A stretch of DNA of 64,000 bases, taken from a virus. Below, in pieces: positions 27,153-36,692 of this stretch. A program made the position numbers and the translations under genes. The DNA is taken from positions 1-64,000 of the IMG/VR virus record IMGVR_UViG_3300032401_000001; one strand, 5' to 3'. Numbering within the stretch: the stretch's first letter is position 1; the number at the start of each line of letters is the position of its first letter. The notes beneath the pieces are model-generated. The model saw only the letters and a list, made by a program, of their open reading frames with translations, had not been told where the DNA came from and searched no databases.

Positions 27153-27460
27153 GACTCAGGGTAGATCTGACCTCGTCGTGGGCAATAGACCCACAACGTC
27201 TCTCCCGTCGTAGGATCGATCAACGTCAAGCGACAGGTATACGGCATCACCGTGGTGAAGGTGATGACGCCGTTGGCGACGGTGTAGTCGACGTCTCGTG
27301 CCCAGATACGTCCACAGCCCGGACCACCGCTGCCCACCAGCACGAGAAAGTTGTTGGGCAGGCCACCAAGCAACGTGATAGCTTTGGCGCCGTCGGCTTC
27401 AGGTGTACAGACGGCGGCGTCGGTCTGTTGAACCCATCCACCAGGTAGTGTGACCTGCAT
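27149..27460 (-). CDS. Hypothetical virion-type protein
   Basis: A 103-aa protein, Gly- and beta-rich (WARDVDYTVANGVITFTTV), like the small domains of phage tail proteins. It follows the fibre gene by 9 bp and ends the long tail operon. Function inferred from context. Confidence 0.7.
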   Translation of the reverse strand: MQVTLPGGWVQQTDAAVCTPEADGAKAITLLGGLPNNFLVLVGSGGPGCGRIWARDVDYTVANGVITFTTVMPYTCRLTLIDPTTGETLWVYCPRRGQIYPES

Positions 27461-27469
27461 GTCTCACCT

Positions 27470-29869
27470 CTAGGTTGCGCTGCGGAATGCGTGGAAGTTG
27501 CCGGGTGCGCTGACCTTGCCCTTGGCGGTCAACGAGAAGAGTACGTGGTCACCACGACCGTACGAAGAGATGATCACAAGTAGCGTGTCACCGTACGACA
27601 CATCGTAGGTGAAGACAGTCGGCAAATTGGCGCCAGCGCCCAGGAACGTGGTGAGATCAGTGTCGTATGGACCCCCCGAAGGGTAGTCCGTAGTCGCGCC
27701 GATTTGTACGATTGTGCGCGAACCACCGTGGTTGTGCGTGATCTTGTAGGCGCGGAAGTTGAAGGGGAAGCTCGGGATGTGGTAGCTGTCGGTACAGCGC
27801 CAACGCATCGCTAGCTCGGTCAGCTTGAATCCCTTGGGCAGCACAGCTTCGACATTCCAGACGACCAGTCCGTCGATGTTGCCCCAGGGATTCAACACTC
27901 CGTAGGTCGGACCCGTCGCCCAGTACGCGCGCCAGCCGTAATCACCGCTGGCCAGATAGTCATCGCTGTAACCCGCCAGCAGCGGGATTGGAATGACGAC
28001 TTCTTCGTCGGCATCGAGCGTGAAATTCTTGCCCGTGACACCAGGACCAGTAGCTGAGATTCCTCGCACTCCGGCACCAGTGCCGACACCTTGGCCTTCG
28101 ACGCCGACGCCGTCACTCGAGCCACCCGTCCCCTTGACGCCGATGGCACCTGCGGTTGCACCACCAGTACCGTTGACGCCCTTGCCGCTGCCTGCACCTT
28201 GACCGACGAGGCCGTTGCCGTTGCCTTGACCGCCACCGTAGACGCCACCACCGTTGGTGGGTCCACCCAGCCCATAGACTCCGAAGTCACTGCCCGCGCC
28301 GCTGCCTTCTACGCCGCGGCCACTGGTGGCGCCGCCTTGGCCGACGACCCCGCGACCGGTATCGCCGCCTTGGCCGAAGACACCGACGCCGACTCCGTCA
28401 CCCACGCCAGAGACACCACCGCCGCCCCCACCCGAAGCCGCGGTGCCTTGAACACCGACACCAGCCCCGGCGCCCTCGCCGGAAACACCCATGCCGTTGG
28501 GACCACCACCGACACCGCGTACGCCAGCGCCGCCCCCTGTGCCCGTACCGAGAACGCCGAGGCCAGAGGTAGCACCACCCGTACCGTGAACACCGTCGCC
28601 CGTGAGGCCACCCGTACCCTTGACGCCTTCGTTCGCCCCTTCACCCGTCGCGGTGACGCCCCGGTGCCCTGTCGAGGCGACGAACGCTTGCCCGCCGTTG
28701 AGGATGGCCTCGAAGATGTCGTCGATGTTGTCGAGCGCCTGTTGCACCGTTGCCGGTGGTACATGGGCGCCGGGCGCCGCGTTCAGGCGCGTCCAACCCG
28801 CGACGCTGATGAGTGAGCTGCTGCCCCCGACGAGGTGGGCGCTGTCCCACCACAGCGTGGCAGCAGTTGTCCGGGTGATGCGCGAACCATCGACGAAGAT
28901 GATGGTGTTGTCGTCGACGCACTTGCAGATCGGCACGCAGTTCGGGATCTTCTCCGGCTCACGTCGCGTGTTGAACAACGATGTGGCGGGGATCTGATAG
29001 TTGCTGTTCTCGGGGGTGCTCTGCAGCCGACCACCCTGCGTAGCCAGGTCGATGAGATCGTCGTACCAGATCGCGAGGGTGTCGCCCTTTCGCAACGGAT
29101 TGTCCACATGCGCAGCGAAGAACGTGGCGAACACCGCGGCAGTGATGACGTGGAGGAGCCCTGGGGCGCCACCGCGGAGGAAACGCACCGACCAATCGGA
29201 GCCCCACTCGGCGGTGCTGAACTTCGACGCCGGGTTCGTGTTGGTGCCACTGGCCAGTGACGCGACGACCAGCTTGTTGGCGCTGGTGTGCCCGTTGACC
29301 GCGTCGATGACTTCCTGACAGGTCGTGGTGCCGTAGTTGATGGTGACGTAGATATTGTTCGGCTGTCCGGCGGCACCTTGCACGGCGACAGAGAGCGCGC
29401 CGGTGTGCACGATCTCCACCGAGATCATGTCGGCTTCTGCAGCGATGTCGGGATCCGCACCCGGGTCCTGCCACTGCTTGTACTTCGACTCGAACTTGAT
29501 GATGTCGACCGAACCGATCAGCACCGAGGCTTTCGTCGACACGGTGTAGGGCGACGCATCGGCACCGGGCGTGGCGAACGGCCGGACCTCGAGATCCGCC
29601 GTGGTTGTGAAGACGCCGGTGTAGGTCGGCTTGGCCCCGCCGAACGTGAACGTTCCGCCGCCCACCAGCAAGACCTGCTGCAAGTCGCGCAGGACGAGGT
29701 GCTCGCGCAAGGTCTGCCGCAACAGGTCACTGCGGCTGCGGGTGTTCTCTACCGGCCGCCGAAGAACGCCTTGTCCCGCGGGTTCGCCGTCGAGGTAGGG
29801 CTGAATGGCGGTGGCTTCCGGTTCACCGGTGTCGCTGCTGTTGCGGAAGTCGATGTCGTTGTAGAGCAT
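27470..29869 (-). CDS. Tail fibre-like protein with glycine-rich repeats
   Basis: A 799-aa protein. Residues about 395-615 contain some 16 copies of a 12-14 residue motif of the form GVxGxGGxxxG, a repeat seen in trimeric phage and bacterial fibres. The N-terminal third looks like a virion-attachment part and the C-terminal 180 residues form a separate beta-rich domain, probably the tip. ATG 29869 follows a dyad (29883-29897) and an AAAGGG site. A receptor-binding role is likely but not shown. Confidence 0.8.
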   Translation of the reverse strand: MLYNDIDFRNSSDTGEPEATAIQPYLDGEPAGQGVLRRPVENTRSRSDLLRQTLREHLVLRDLQQVLLVGGGTFTFGGAKPTYTGVFTTTADLEVRPFATPGADASPYTVSTKASVLIGSVDIIKFESKYKQWQDPGADPDIAAEADMISVEIVHTGALSVAVQGAAGQPNNIYVTINYGTTTCQEVIDAVNGHTSANKLVVASLASGTNTNPASKFSTAEWGSDWSVRFLRGGAPGLLHVITAAVFATFFAAHVDNPLRKGDTLAIWYDDLIDLATQGGRLQSTPENSNYQIPATSLFNTRREPEKIPNCVPICKCVDDNTIIFVDGSRITRTTAATLWWDSAHLVGGSSSLISVAGWTRLNAAPGAHVPPATVQQALDNIDDIFEAILNGGQAFVASTGHRGVTATGEGANEGVKGTGGLTGDGVHGTGGATSGLGVLGTGTGGGAGVRGVGGGPNGMGVSGEGAGAGVGVQGTAASGGGGGGVSGVGDGVGVGVFGQGGDTGRGVVGQGGATSGRGVEGSGAGSDFGVYGLGGPTNGGGVYGGGQGNGNGLVGQGAGSGKGVNGTGGATAGAIGVKGTGGSSDGVGVEGQGVGTGAGVRGISATGPGVTGKNFTLDADEEVVIPIPLLAGYSDDYLASGDYGWRAYWATGPTYGVLNPWGNIDGLVVWNVEAVLPKGFKLTELAMRWRCTDSYHIPSFPFNFRAYKITHNHGGSRTIVQIGATTDYPSGGPYDTDLTTFLGAGANLPTVFTYDVSYGDTLLVIISSYGRGDHVLFSLTAKGKVSAPGNFHAFRSAT

Positions 29870-29882
29870 TGTTCGCCCTTTT

Positions 29883-29897
29883 CTTTACGCGGTAAAC
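29883..29897. repeat. Dyad gTTTAC-CGC-GTAAAG (minus strand) before the fibre gene
   Basis: On the minus strand the arms are TTTAC/GTAAA with one outer mismatch; the stop codon of the upstream gene lies in it and AAAGGG plus ATG 29869 follow. Confidence 0.7.
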
Positions 29898-30421
29898 TGC
29901 ATCGTCCAGCCGTACTCCAGCTGGAGCGCAGAGGTCTTCTCGTACGCCGGATGCACCTGGCGAGAGAACATCTTGAGGGTGCCACCCACGTCGGCACTCC
30001 ACAGGGTGCTCTGCGTGAAGACACCGGCCTCACGCAGGGTGTAGCCGTTGGCATCACCGCTACCGAGGGTTGCTTGTAGTGTGATCTCACCGGTGATGCC
30101 GTTGACCTTCTTGTCGTCGGTCAACTGTTTGCGTGCCGTCGAAACCTCAGCCAGCAGATCGGTGTCGTAGCGCGTTGGGACCGTGCCGCTGGTACCGAAC
30201 CGCATCGAACCCCAGGAGTACTCCGCGGGCGCCGGGTCTGCGGCCGGCGTGCGCTGCGCCAAGAGCGAGCGCACGATGTTGCTGGCGTCGTAGACGATGG
30301 TGTTCCGCTTGTGGAACGTCCAGACGACGTTGCCGGTGCGGACGTCGATGGCGTGGATGGTCAGCGTACCGATGATCTTCAAGCTTGACCGGAAGTTCAG
30401 CGAACGCGCACGAGTCCGCAT
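29885..30421 (-). CDS. Hypothetical tail protein
   Basis: A 178-aa protein starting at ATG 30421 with CCAGGAG upstream. Beta-rich with phrases common in small tail proteins of large phages (IVYDASNIVRSLL, YTLREAGVF). Its stop codon lies in the dyad at 29883-29897. It lies between the fibre gene and the 1247-aa gene, so a fibre-attachment or collar role is plausible. Confidence 0.72.
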   Translation of the reverse strand: MRTRARSLNFRSSLKIIGTLTIHAIDVRTGNVVWTFHKRNTIVYDASNIVRSLLAQRTPAADPAPAEYSWGSMRFGTSGTVPTRYDTDLLAEVSTARKQLTDDKKVNGITGEITLQATLGSGDANGYTLREAGVFTQSTLWSADVGGTLKMFSRQVHPAYEKTSALQLEYGWTMQFTA

Positions 30422-30457
30422 GTCAGCGCTCCTGGATGAGGATGCTACCACAGAAGA

Positions 30458-33400
30458 TCATGGGGCTGGAACTACTGCGATCTGTAGGGGTTGCTCGGTC
30501 AACACTGGCGTCTTCACGTCACCGTAGAGCTCAGCTCCAAGGTTACCGAACCAGAGCTCTTGACCCCCGATCATGTAGGGGGTGTCACCGTTGGCCGGAT
30601 CGGCACTGGCCGCCGGTGTGATGGTCCAGTAGCTGTAGTCGATGGTGTAGACGCCAATGGGCCAGACCGTGATCGGAGTGACCACTCCGGTGAGATAGTT
30701 CACAGTGTAATCGGTGTCTTCCAGGATCGGCGCCCCGGGGCAGACGACGCGTTGCAGCGTCAGGTGGTCATGCACGAGCGCTACGGGCGCTGGAACAGTG
30801 GCGCCGTCTGCGGTCAACAGGGCCTGGCTCAGCAGTGCCGTTTCGTGGCGGAAACTGTCACCGATGTTCCACTGGCCTCCGATGAGCAGCGGGCGCTCTG
30901 GACCTACGGGCGCTGGTTCTAGCAATGCGAGGTCACCAGCAAGGACTAATGCCTGTTCGCTCATCTGCATGACATCGACAAAGTGGCTAGCCGGTTCGAC
31001 GTAGACCAGCGTGTAGCCGGGCTTGGCGATCAACACCAGGTCACGCAAGTCGTTGATGAAGTCCGCCGGGAAGAGCACCGAGAGCGCAGCGTCGAAGTAC
31101 ACGTAGAAGAGGTTTCGCTTGATGTACTTGTCGACGACCACGTTGACCATCTTGCGCCGCAGCGCCGGTGCCGCGACGTACACACCGACGCCACCAAGCG
31201 AAGGCGCGAATGGGAACGCCAGTGCCGTGCCCGAAGACCACCCTCCCGCTACGGCCCAGGGCGGTACTACACCATCATCATCGGCACCGATGAAGAACCC
31301 GGGATCACCGATGTGTGGGTCGTCGATCTGTCCGATGGTGTTCTCGTAGAGCACTGGCACGGTGGTGCGGCGCGCTGTGGATTCGCCCGGCATCAGTGCC
31401 TGTGGGACGATGATGCTGTCCCACCACAAGGCGTCCTCCGTCCAATCGACAACCTGGAACAGCTCGGTGAAAGCCTCGAAGGACAAGAAGGAGATCGCGG
31501 AGCTGGTGCCGGGCACGTAGGCACTGATGTCGCTACGGATGGGCGTTCCCGCAGGGAACAGGTAGTGCGCCAGGTTGCCGTCGGGACGGTGCGTGGTGAT
31601 GCGTGCATGCGCGGGATCATCGAGAATCGTTCCCGCGGCCTCGTAGGACACCAGCGTTTCGTCGTCGTCACGCGCTACCGGCAACGCGCAGATGACGTTG
31701 AGCGCCGATTCGACGCGCTCGAGCGTCGGTCCCAGCAAGTAGAGCTGGAAAACGCCGCGGATGAACTGCCGGTAAGCTTCGCTCGAAGCTTGGAATCGGC
31801 CGATGAGATAGCCGAAATTGTCGTAGAGACGGAACAGATCTATCTGCGCGTCGGGGACCCAGAAAGCGATCTCAGCGACGTCAGCTTCGGTTTCGTCGGG
31901 GTACAACGCCGCCGTGGCTGATGTAGTTTCAGCGACGACTTCCTGCAGCCAACCGTAGCTCGCCAGGTTGAGCGCACGACCGTTGGCGCGCCGCACATGC
32001 AGAGTGCCACTGCCGGCGTCAAGCAGATCGATGGCAGTACCACCGACGGTTTCAGCAACGCGGAACATGTTGAGCGCCGCATCGCGCACGTATTTCGTTC
32101 CTGCGGTGAGCCCCTGCGGCAGGACACGCGGCGTCCAGAAGACGACATCGTTGGTGTCACTGAAGCCGTGCCCCGCGGCCGTCAGGAGATCAGTGGTGGG
32201 GTCCGCTGTGCAGATCTTGTCTGTGGCATCGAGACCCCAGAGACCCGCGAGACGCCCCAGCTGCAGCAAGACTCCTGCTTCGTAGTCGACGGTGTAGTCT
32301 TCACCAAGACGCGGTTCGTGAACTCCGCCCGTGTCGGCATCGCCGACGCTGCCGGCCAACCGTACACTGCTACGCACCACCCGGGTGTGCACCAGTGCGG
32401 TCTGATAGCCGTCGTGAACCCGCCAGGAGAGCGTGCCGTTGTTGGCGTCGGGGTACCCGAACAGTTGATCCAGTACCAAGTGCCTATTCGAACCACCCAC
32501 CTTGCGGATGCGATACGTGCCGCTGTTCGTGACAACGTTGACTTGCACGGTTACGCCCGTTTCGGGCGTGAAGGGACTGTCATCGAGTACGACGCTGTTG
32601 CCGTCGGCGGCGATGGATTGAATGAAGTAGGTGCCCATCTGGGTCCCGGTGGTGATGGTCACTTGACCACCAGCTGATGCGCGTGCAAACGGTTGCTGCA
32701 TCCCGGCCGTGCGCGTCAGCGTATTGCCATACCCCAGATCCGCAGTACAGGTGATCGTGGCCCCGCCGGAGATCGTCACGAAGCGTTGTCGGTCACTGCT
32801 GGGATCGAACGCGGCGCCGGCATCGAAGAGACATGGACCCAACAGTACGTCGTTGATCAGCTGACCGGTGGCTCCGATCTTGGGCGTACCGGTTTCGGTG
32901 AAGAGGACCGGTTCTTCAACGACGTCGGCTTCGGCCGGCTGCCGCAAGATGACGTAGTCCCGCACCAACCGGGGCGTGATGCCGTCCTGGGTACCGTATA
33001 CGGTGAGCGTGCCGGTGCCGGCGCTGGTGATGTCGAGTGCGACGCCACCTGCATTGGCCGCCAACTTGAAATCGCTGCCGGTCAGTTCGCGCACGTAGTA
33101 GTAGCGACCGGCGATCAACCCACCCGGCATCGTTCCCGTCGTGGTCAACAACACGCGTGTGTCGACAGAGAAACCGTGCGTGGCGAGTGTAACGCGATCG
33201 GTGAGAGGGTCTGCGGTGGCTGTTCGGCCGGCGTCGCTCAGCTGCGGCCCGGTGCCACTGGAAAGCGGGGTCTGCGCAGACAGGTAGCAGCGTTCGTGTC
33301 GTACCAGGGCGATGTTGTAGTCGACAGGCGTCGTGGGCACCGCACTCTGGTCGAGCACCCGCAGAATGTCGCCTTTGCGTATACCCAGGCCGATGGGCCA

Positions 33401-34201
33401 ATCTGCGATCCAAGAACCCTGCTCTGAATCGCGCAATCGGCGGGCGGCATCATCGAAGCTGCCACCCATCGCGACCGTCAGAACGCGCTTGGCGAAGCCC
33501 GGCACAGTGGTGAATTCCGAGTCGAGCAGCGTCGCCTGCAGAAACCCGGTGTTGGGGTCTGGCAACGTGATGTTGCCGGCCAACAGCACGGCTTGCGCGT
33601 CGATGACTTCAGCAACCCGGTACGTCTGGTTGTTGCCAACGGCACTGTTGAGGAGGCGTACCCAGTGACCGGGCTTGGCGTCGGTGAACGGGGTACCTTC
33701 GGTCACGTAGCAGCGTGTCAGCGCACCCGTGCCGTAGGTCAACAACGAAGCTGCGGTGCTAGTCCCAAGTACGCGGCTGACGCTGCCAGTGGGATCCACG
33801 GCTAGCTGCAGCTCGTAGTTCCCAGCGTCAAGATCGTAGTCAGTACTGGGCACCAACGCGGCCGTGGGCTCAAAGACCTTGTTCTGCAGCACCGCAATTG
33901 CCGTGATGGCTTCTGGCAGTACGTAGACGTAGCGAGAAGCACCGGGATTGGTGGCTTCTCGAAACGTCACACGGTCTTCGCGAATGGTCAGGAGCTTGAA
34001 CAGCTCCTTGCGAAAGAGGGGTACGTCTTGTACCGAGATGCCGAGGAACGATTGCAGGATGTCGAAGTACGCCTGTGCCAGCTGAATCTCAGAGGCGTTG
34101 AACAACCCTTCCAGCGTCGGCGTATCAGCGAAGAAACGGGTCCAGAAGTCGCTGAGTCCGCGCAGCAGCGAGGTCGAACGATCGTCGAGCGACGTGGGCA
34201 T
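30458..34201 (-). CDS. Large baseplate or tail protein with internal 70-residue repeats
   Basis: A 1247-aa protein. The N-terminal 100 residues look helical, like a tail-attachment part. Two copies of a roughly 70-residue beta unit (HGFS, PxGLxAGxxYxV, then AGxGTLxV) lie near residues 325-400 and 660-735; similar units occur in other phage tail proteins. The ATG at 34201 overlaps the stop of the baseplate J-like gene (TGATG). Placement directly after that gene suggests a baseplate arm or fibre connector. Confidence 0.78.
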   Translation of the reverse strand: MPTSLDDRSTSLLRGLSDFWTRFFADTPTLEGLFNASEIQLAQAYFDILQSFLGISVQDVPLFRKELFKLLTIREDRVTFREATNPGASRYVYVLPEAITAIAVLQNKVFEPTAALVPSTDYDLDAGNYELQLAVDPTGSVSRVLGTSTAASLLTYGTGALTRCYVTEGTPFTDAKPGHWVRLLNSAVGNNQTYRVAEVIDAQAVLLAGNITLPDPNTGFLQATLLDSEFTTVPGFAKRVLTVAMGGSFDDAARRLRDSEQGSWIADWPIGLGIRKGDILRVLDQSAVPTTPVDYNIALVRHERCYLSAQTPLSSGTGPQLSDAGRTATADPLTDRVTLATHGFSVDTRVLLTTTGTMPGGLIAGRYYYVRELTGSDFKLAANAGGVALDITSAGTGTLTVYGTQDGITPRLVRDYVILRQPAEADVVEEPVLFTETGTPKIGATGQLINDVLLGPCLFDAGAAFDPSSDRQRFVTISGGATITCTADLGYGNTLTRTAGMQQPFARASAGGQVTITTGTQMGTYFIQSIAADGNSVVLDDSPFTPETGVTVQVNVVTNSGTYRIRKVGGSNRHLVLDQLFGYPDANNGTLSWRVHDGYQTALVHTRVVRSSVRLAGSVGDADTGGVHEPRLGEDYTVDYEAGVLLQLGRLAGLWGLDATDKICTADPTTDLLTAAGHGFSDTNDVVFWTPRVLPQGLTAGTKYVRDAALNMFRVAETVGGTAIDLLDAGSGTLHVRRANGRALNLASYGWLQEVVAETTSATAALYPDETEADVAEIAFWVPDAQIDLFRLYDNFGYLIGRFQASSEAYRQFIRGVFQLYLLGPTLERVESALNVICALPVARDDDETLVSYEAAGTILDDPAHARITTHRPDGNLAHYLFPAGTPIRSDISAYVPGTSSAISFLSFEAFTELFQVVDWTEDALWWDSIIVPQALMPGESTARRTTVPVLYENTIGQIDDPHIGDPGFFIGADDDGVVPPWAVAGGWSSGTALAFPFAPSLGGVGVYVAAPALRRKMVNVVVDKYIKRNLFYVYFDAALSVLFPADFINDLRDLVLIAKPGYTLVYVEPASHFVDVMQMSEQALVLAGDLALLEPAPVGPERPLLIGGQWNIGDSFRHETALLSQALLTADGATVPAPVALVHDHLTLQRVVCPGAPILEDTDYTVNYLTGVVTPITVWPIGVYTIDYSYWTITPAASADPANGDTPYMIGGQELWFGNLGAELYGDVKTPVLTEQPLQIAVVPAP

Positions 34202-36234
34202 CAGGTGCGCTCCTGCACAACGATGTCATCCTCGACAGCGCAGTAGCAGGCCACGGTGTCACTGAGTCCATACTCGAGTGGATTCAACAACCCCTCGATC
34301 AGGTCGTCCGGGGCAGCTTGCAGTGCCCGCAGCTTGGTGACGTCGCTGGGAAGCTCGACCTTCTCTGCCGTCGTGAACACGATCACGCGACCGTCGGGAA
34401 CGTAGACTTCGTAGTCGATGGTGAAGGGGTAGACCTGTCCGATGACGGTGGGATACAGCGCGCGCAGTTGCGTCGAGATGACCGAGACGTCGATGACTTC
34501 GGTGGGCGGGAATCGATTGATGAACTCCGTCAGTGCGCGACTGGCCTCGACGACATCGACGGTGACGTTCGGATCTGCGTTCCGGAGACGGGAGAACTCG
34601 ACGATGAACTTCAAGTACAGCGGGTGGTAGCCCTTCACCAACGGCGACGCCGCGGCGATCTTCTCCCGTCGATTCACCACGCGGTAGTCGAGCGTGTCGA
34701 AGATGGCGAGCGTGTCGTAGGTGACCTTGATGCTCTTGCCATCGTACTTGCCGAGGTCTTCGACTGGCCCCGCCAGGATTTCCATGAAGCTCCGGGCCGA
34801 CTGGTGATTGGCGGGCTCGTGAACGATCAGCTTGTACTGATTGTCCGGCGCCACTTGTTCCGTCGGGGTATCGTTGAGACGCACGTTCAGGTGCACTAGA
34901 CCATCGGTGGGGTCTGCATCGGGGTCAGTCGAATCCAGGACGGCGACATCCTTGATGCGGTAGACTGGCCCGCCCGGCAGCGTGACCCGCCCCGAGGCCT
35001 GCCAACGCCGGGACGTCTCGCCAGTCAATTGTTGGCCGACGACATCCTGGTAGTCGGGCATCATCTGTCCCACTGACCAGGTCACGTAGTTCAGTTGCTC
35101 ATCGGTGGGCACCGGGAACGGGGTCCGTTCACTGATGAGCATCTGTGCGTTTTGCACTTCGCGGATGATGAAGTCGCGAGCACTGATGGGCAGCCCAGCC
35201 CAGACCCGCAGCACCATGCCCGCGGTCATGGTTTTGCCAGTCACCGGGTCAGGGTCGGTGAACTTGTGCCCCGTCGGGTCGTTGACGGGGTCGTAGGGCG
35301 CGTAGGTGAGGTCGCGGAAGATGTTGGCGACGTTGTCGGGACGCTGAAACTTGCCACCGACGGTGCCGGTGAAGGACGTCTCCATCAAGCTGGTGGCAAC
35401 GAAGATGTCCTGGCAACCACCGGTGTGGACATCGATGCCGTTCGTGGCCTCGCGTTCACGGTCACGGATCATCTCGACGTCGCCCATGCCGATGAGCGAC
35501 AACGCGGTGATCTCGACGTACTCGTCCTTGAGGACGACGTCACAGGACCGCGCGTTGATCAGGTTGCGCGTTGCGATGACCGTGCCACTACGGTCGATGA
35601 GATCCGCCGTAGTCTCGATGTCCTTGCCCCCGGTGGCGCGGGTGAGCGTCTCGATTTGCGTGACGTAGGGGCTGAAGTTGTCGAAAGACGAGAAGCGGCC
35701 CGGTTCGATGTTGAACCCGGTGCCGGTGGTCTGTGCGACGAGTGGCACTTTGAACTGGTAACCGATGACGATGCCGCTGGAATCGAAGAGTGCCGTCAGC
35801 TGCTCGGCGGGGATGTTCAAGTCCCCGCCCCCATTGTCGAGGAGAAACGGCAGGTCTGAGCTCTTGTAGAACCGGGTGGTCCGCTTGATGGTGAGATCAG
35901 CGCGCTGGGTGGCAAGGCCGTAGCTCATGATGCGCGCATAGCCACCGCCCCGGCGCCCGATGAACCAGTTCGCGGCCCACGCATCGACGGCGTCGTCGGT
36001 AGCCGTCGGGTCGTCGCTAGTGTCGACCTCGAGGATCGTCTTGATGCTCTGGCGAATGTCGATCTGCCGCCCCGTCTCGCGCATCAACGCTACGGTGCCG
36101 GCCACCGCCTTCACCGCCAGATCGCGCAATGCCGCGCCATCGGAGTAGTCGCCTTCGGGAACGGCGTCGTCCAAGTACTCCTTGATGAACGTTTCCGCGT
36201 CCCGTACATCCTGTGCATTCACCGTCGTCGACAT
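34201..36234 (-). CDS. Baseplate J-like wedge protein
   Basis: A 677-aa protein with the N-terminal helical part and central region typical of baseplate J/gp6-like proteins, including a TRATGGKDIETTADL segment followed by long beta/alpha domains. It forms the ring of contractile-tail baseplates. It lies next to the gp25-like gene, the usual arrangement in myoviruses. Called from pattern and context. Confidence 0.75.
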   Translation of the reverse strand: MSTTVNAQDVRDAETFIKEYLDDAVPEGDYSDGAALRDLAVKAVAGTVALMRETGRQIDIRQSIKTILEVDTSDDPTATDDAVDAWAANWFIGRRGGGYARIMSYGLATQRADLTIKRTTRFYKSSDLPFLLDNGGGDLNIPAEQLTALFDSSGIVIGYQFKVPLVAQTTGTGFNIEPGRFSSFDNFSPYVTQIETLTRATGGKDIETTADLIDRSGTVIATRNLINARSCDVVLKDEYVEITALSLIGMGDVEMIRDREREATNGIDVHTGGCQDIFVATSLMETSFTGTVGGKFQRPDNVANIFRDLTYAPYDPVNDPTGHKFTDPDPVTGKTMTAGMVLRVWAGLPISARDFIIREVQNAQMLISERTPFPVPTDEQLNYVTWSVGQMMPDYQDVVGQQLTGETSRRWQASGRVTLPGGPVYRIKDVAVLDSTDPDADPTDGLVHLNVRLNDTPTEQVAPDNQYKLIVHEPANHQSARSFMEILAGPVEDLGKYDGKSIKVTYDTLAIFDTLDYRVVNRREKIAAASPLVKGYHPLYLKFIVEFSRLRNADPNVTVDVVEASRALTEFINRFPPTEVIDVSVISTQLRALYPTVIGQVYPFTIDYEVYVPDGRVIVFTTAEKVELPSDVTKLRALQAAPDDLIEGLLNPLEYGLSDTVACYCAVEDDIVVQERT

Positions 36235-36243
36235 GGAAGTCCT

Positions 36244-36690
36244 CTAGGCGGCGTCGGCCAGGTCCGGCAACCGGATCACCATCTCTTGGCCGGCGGCGTT
36301 GCTGATGCGCACCCACGCATCAAAGCCGTCAGCACCATTCGCTTCGAACCGCTCCAGCGTTGCCGTGAGCAGTTGCTCATCGAGATCTGGCGGCGCCAGT
36401 TGTTGAACGGCGAAGATCTGTTCGTTGCAGTCCTGAATCGAGAGCATGACGATGTCGCGTACGTCGGTCATCGAAGTGACGTTGGCCCCGATGAGGCTAG
36501 GAAAATTGGTGCCGTCATCGAGACGCAGTGGGTCGCTGCCCTTCGTCGTGAGGAAGCGCTTCAGCCACTGGATCACCAGCTTGTAGGGACCGCGCACCGC
36601 GATCGTGCGGCTGAAGCCGAAGACCAATGACGAGAAGCCCGTCATGTGTTCTTCGACCTTCCCCTGTAGATAGATGTCGTAGGTCGCCAT
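36244..36690 (-). CDS. gp25-like baseplate wedge protein
   Basis: A 148-aa protein whose size and position upstream of the J-like gene fit the gp25/lysozyme-like baseplate wedge. The FLTTKGSDPLRLDDGTNFPS stretch resembles the gp25 region around TKxGxR/P. ATG 36690 with GGGAG eight bases upstream is preferred to GTG 36696. Confidence 0.65.
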   Translation of the reverse strand: MATYDIYLQGKVEEHMTGFSSLVFGFSRTIAVRGPYKLVIQWLKRFLTTKGSDPLRLDDGTNFPSLIGANVTSMTDVRDIVMLSIQDCNEQIFAVQQLAPPDLDEQLLTATLERFEANGADGFDAWVRISNAAGQEMVIRLPDLADAA

Positions 36691-36692
36691 TG

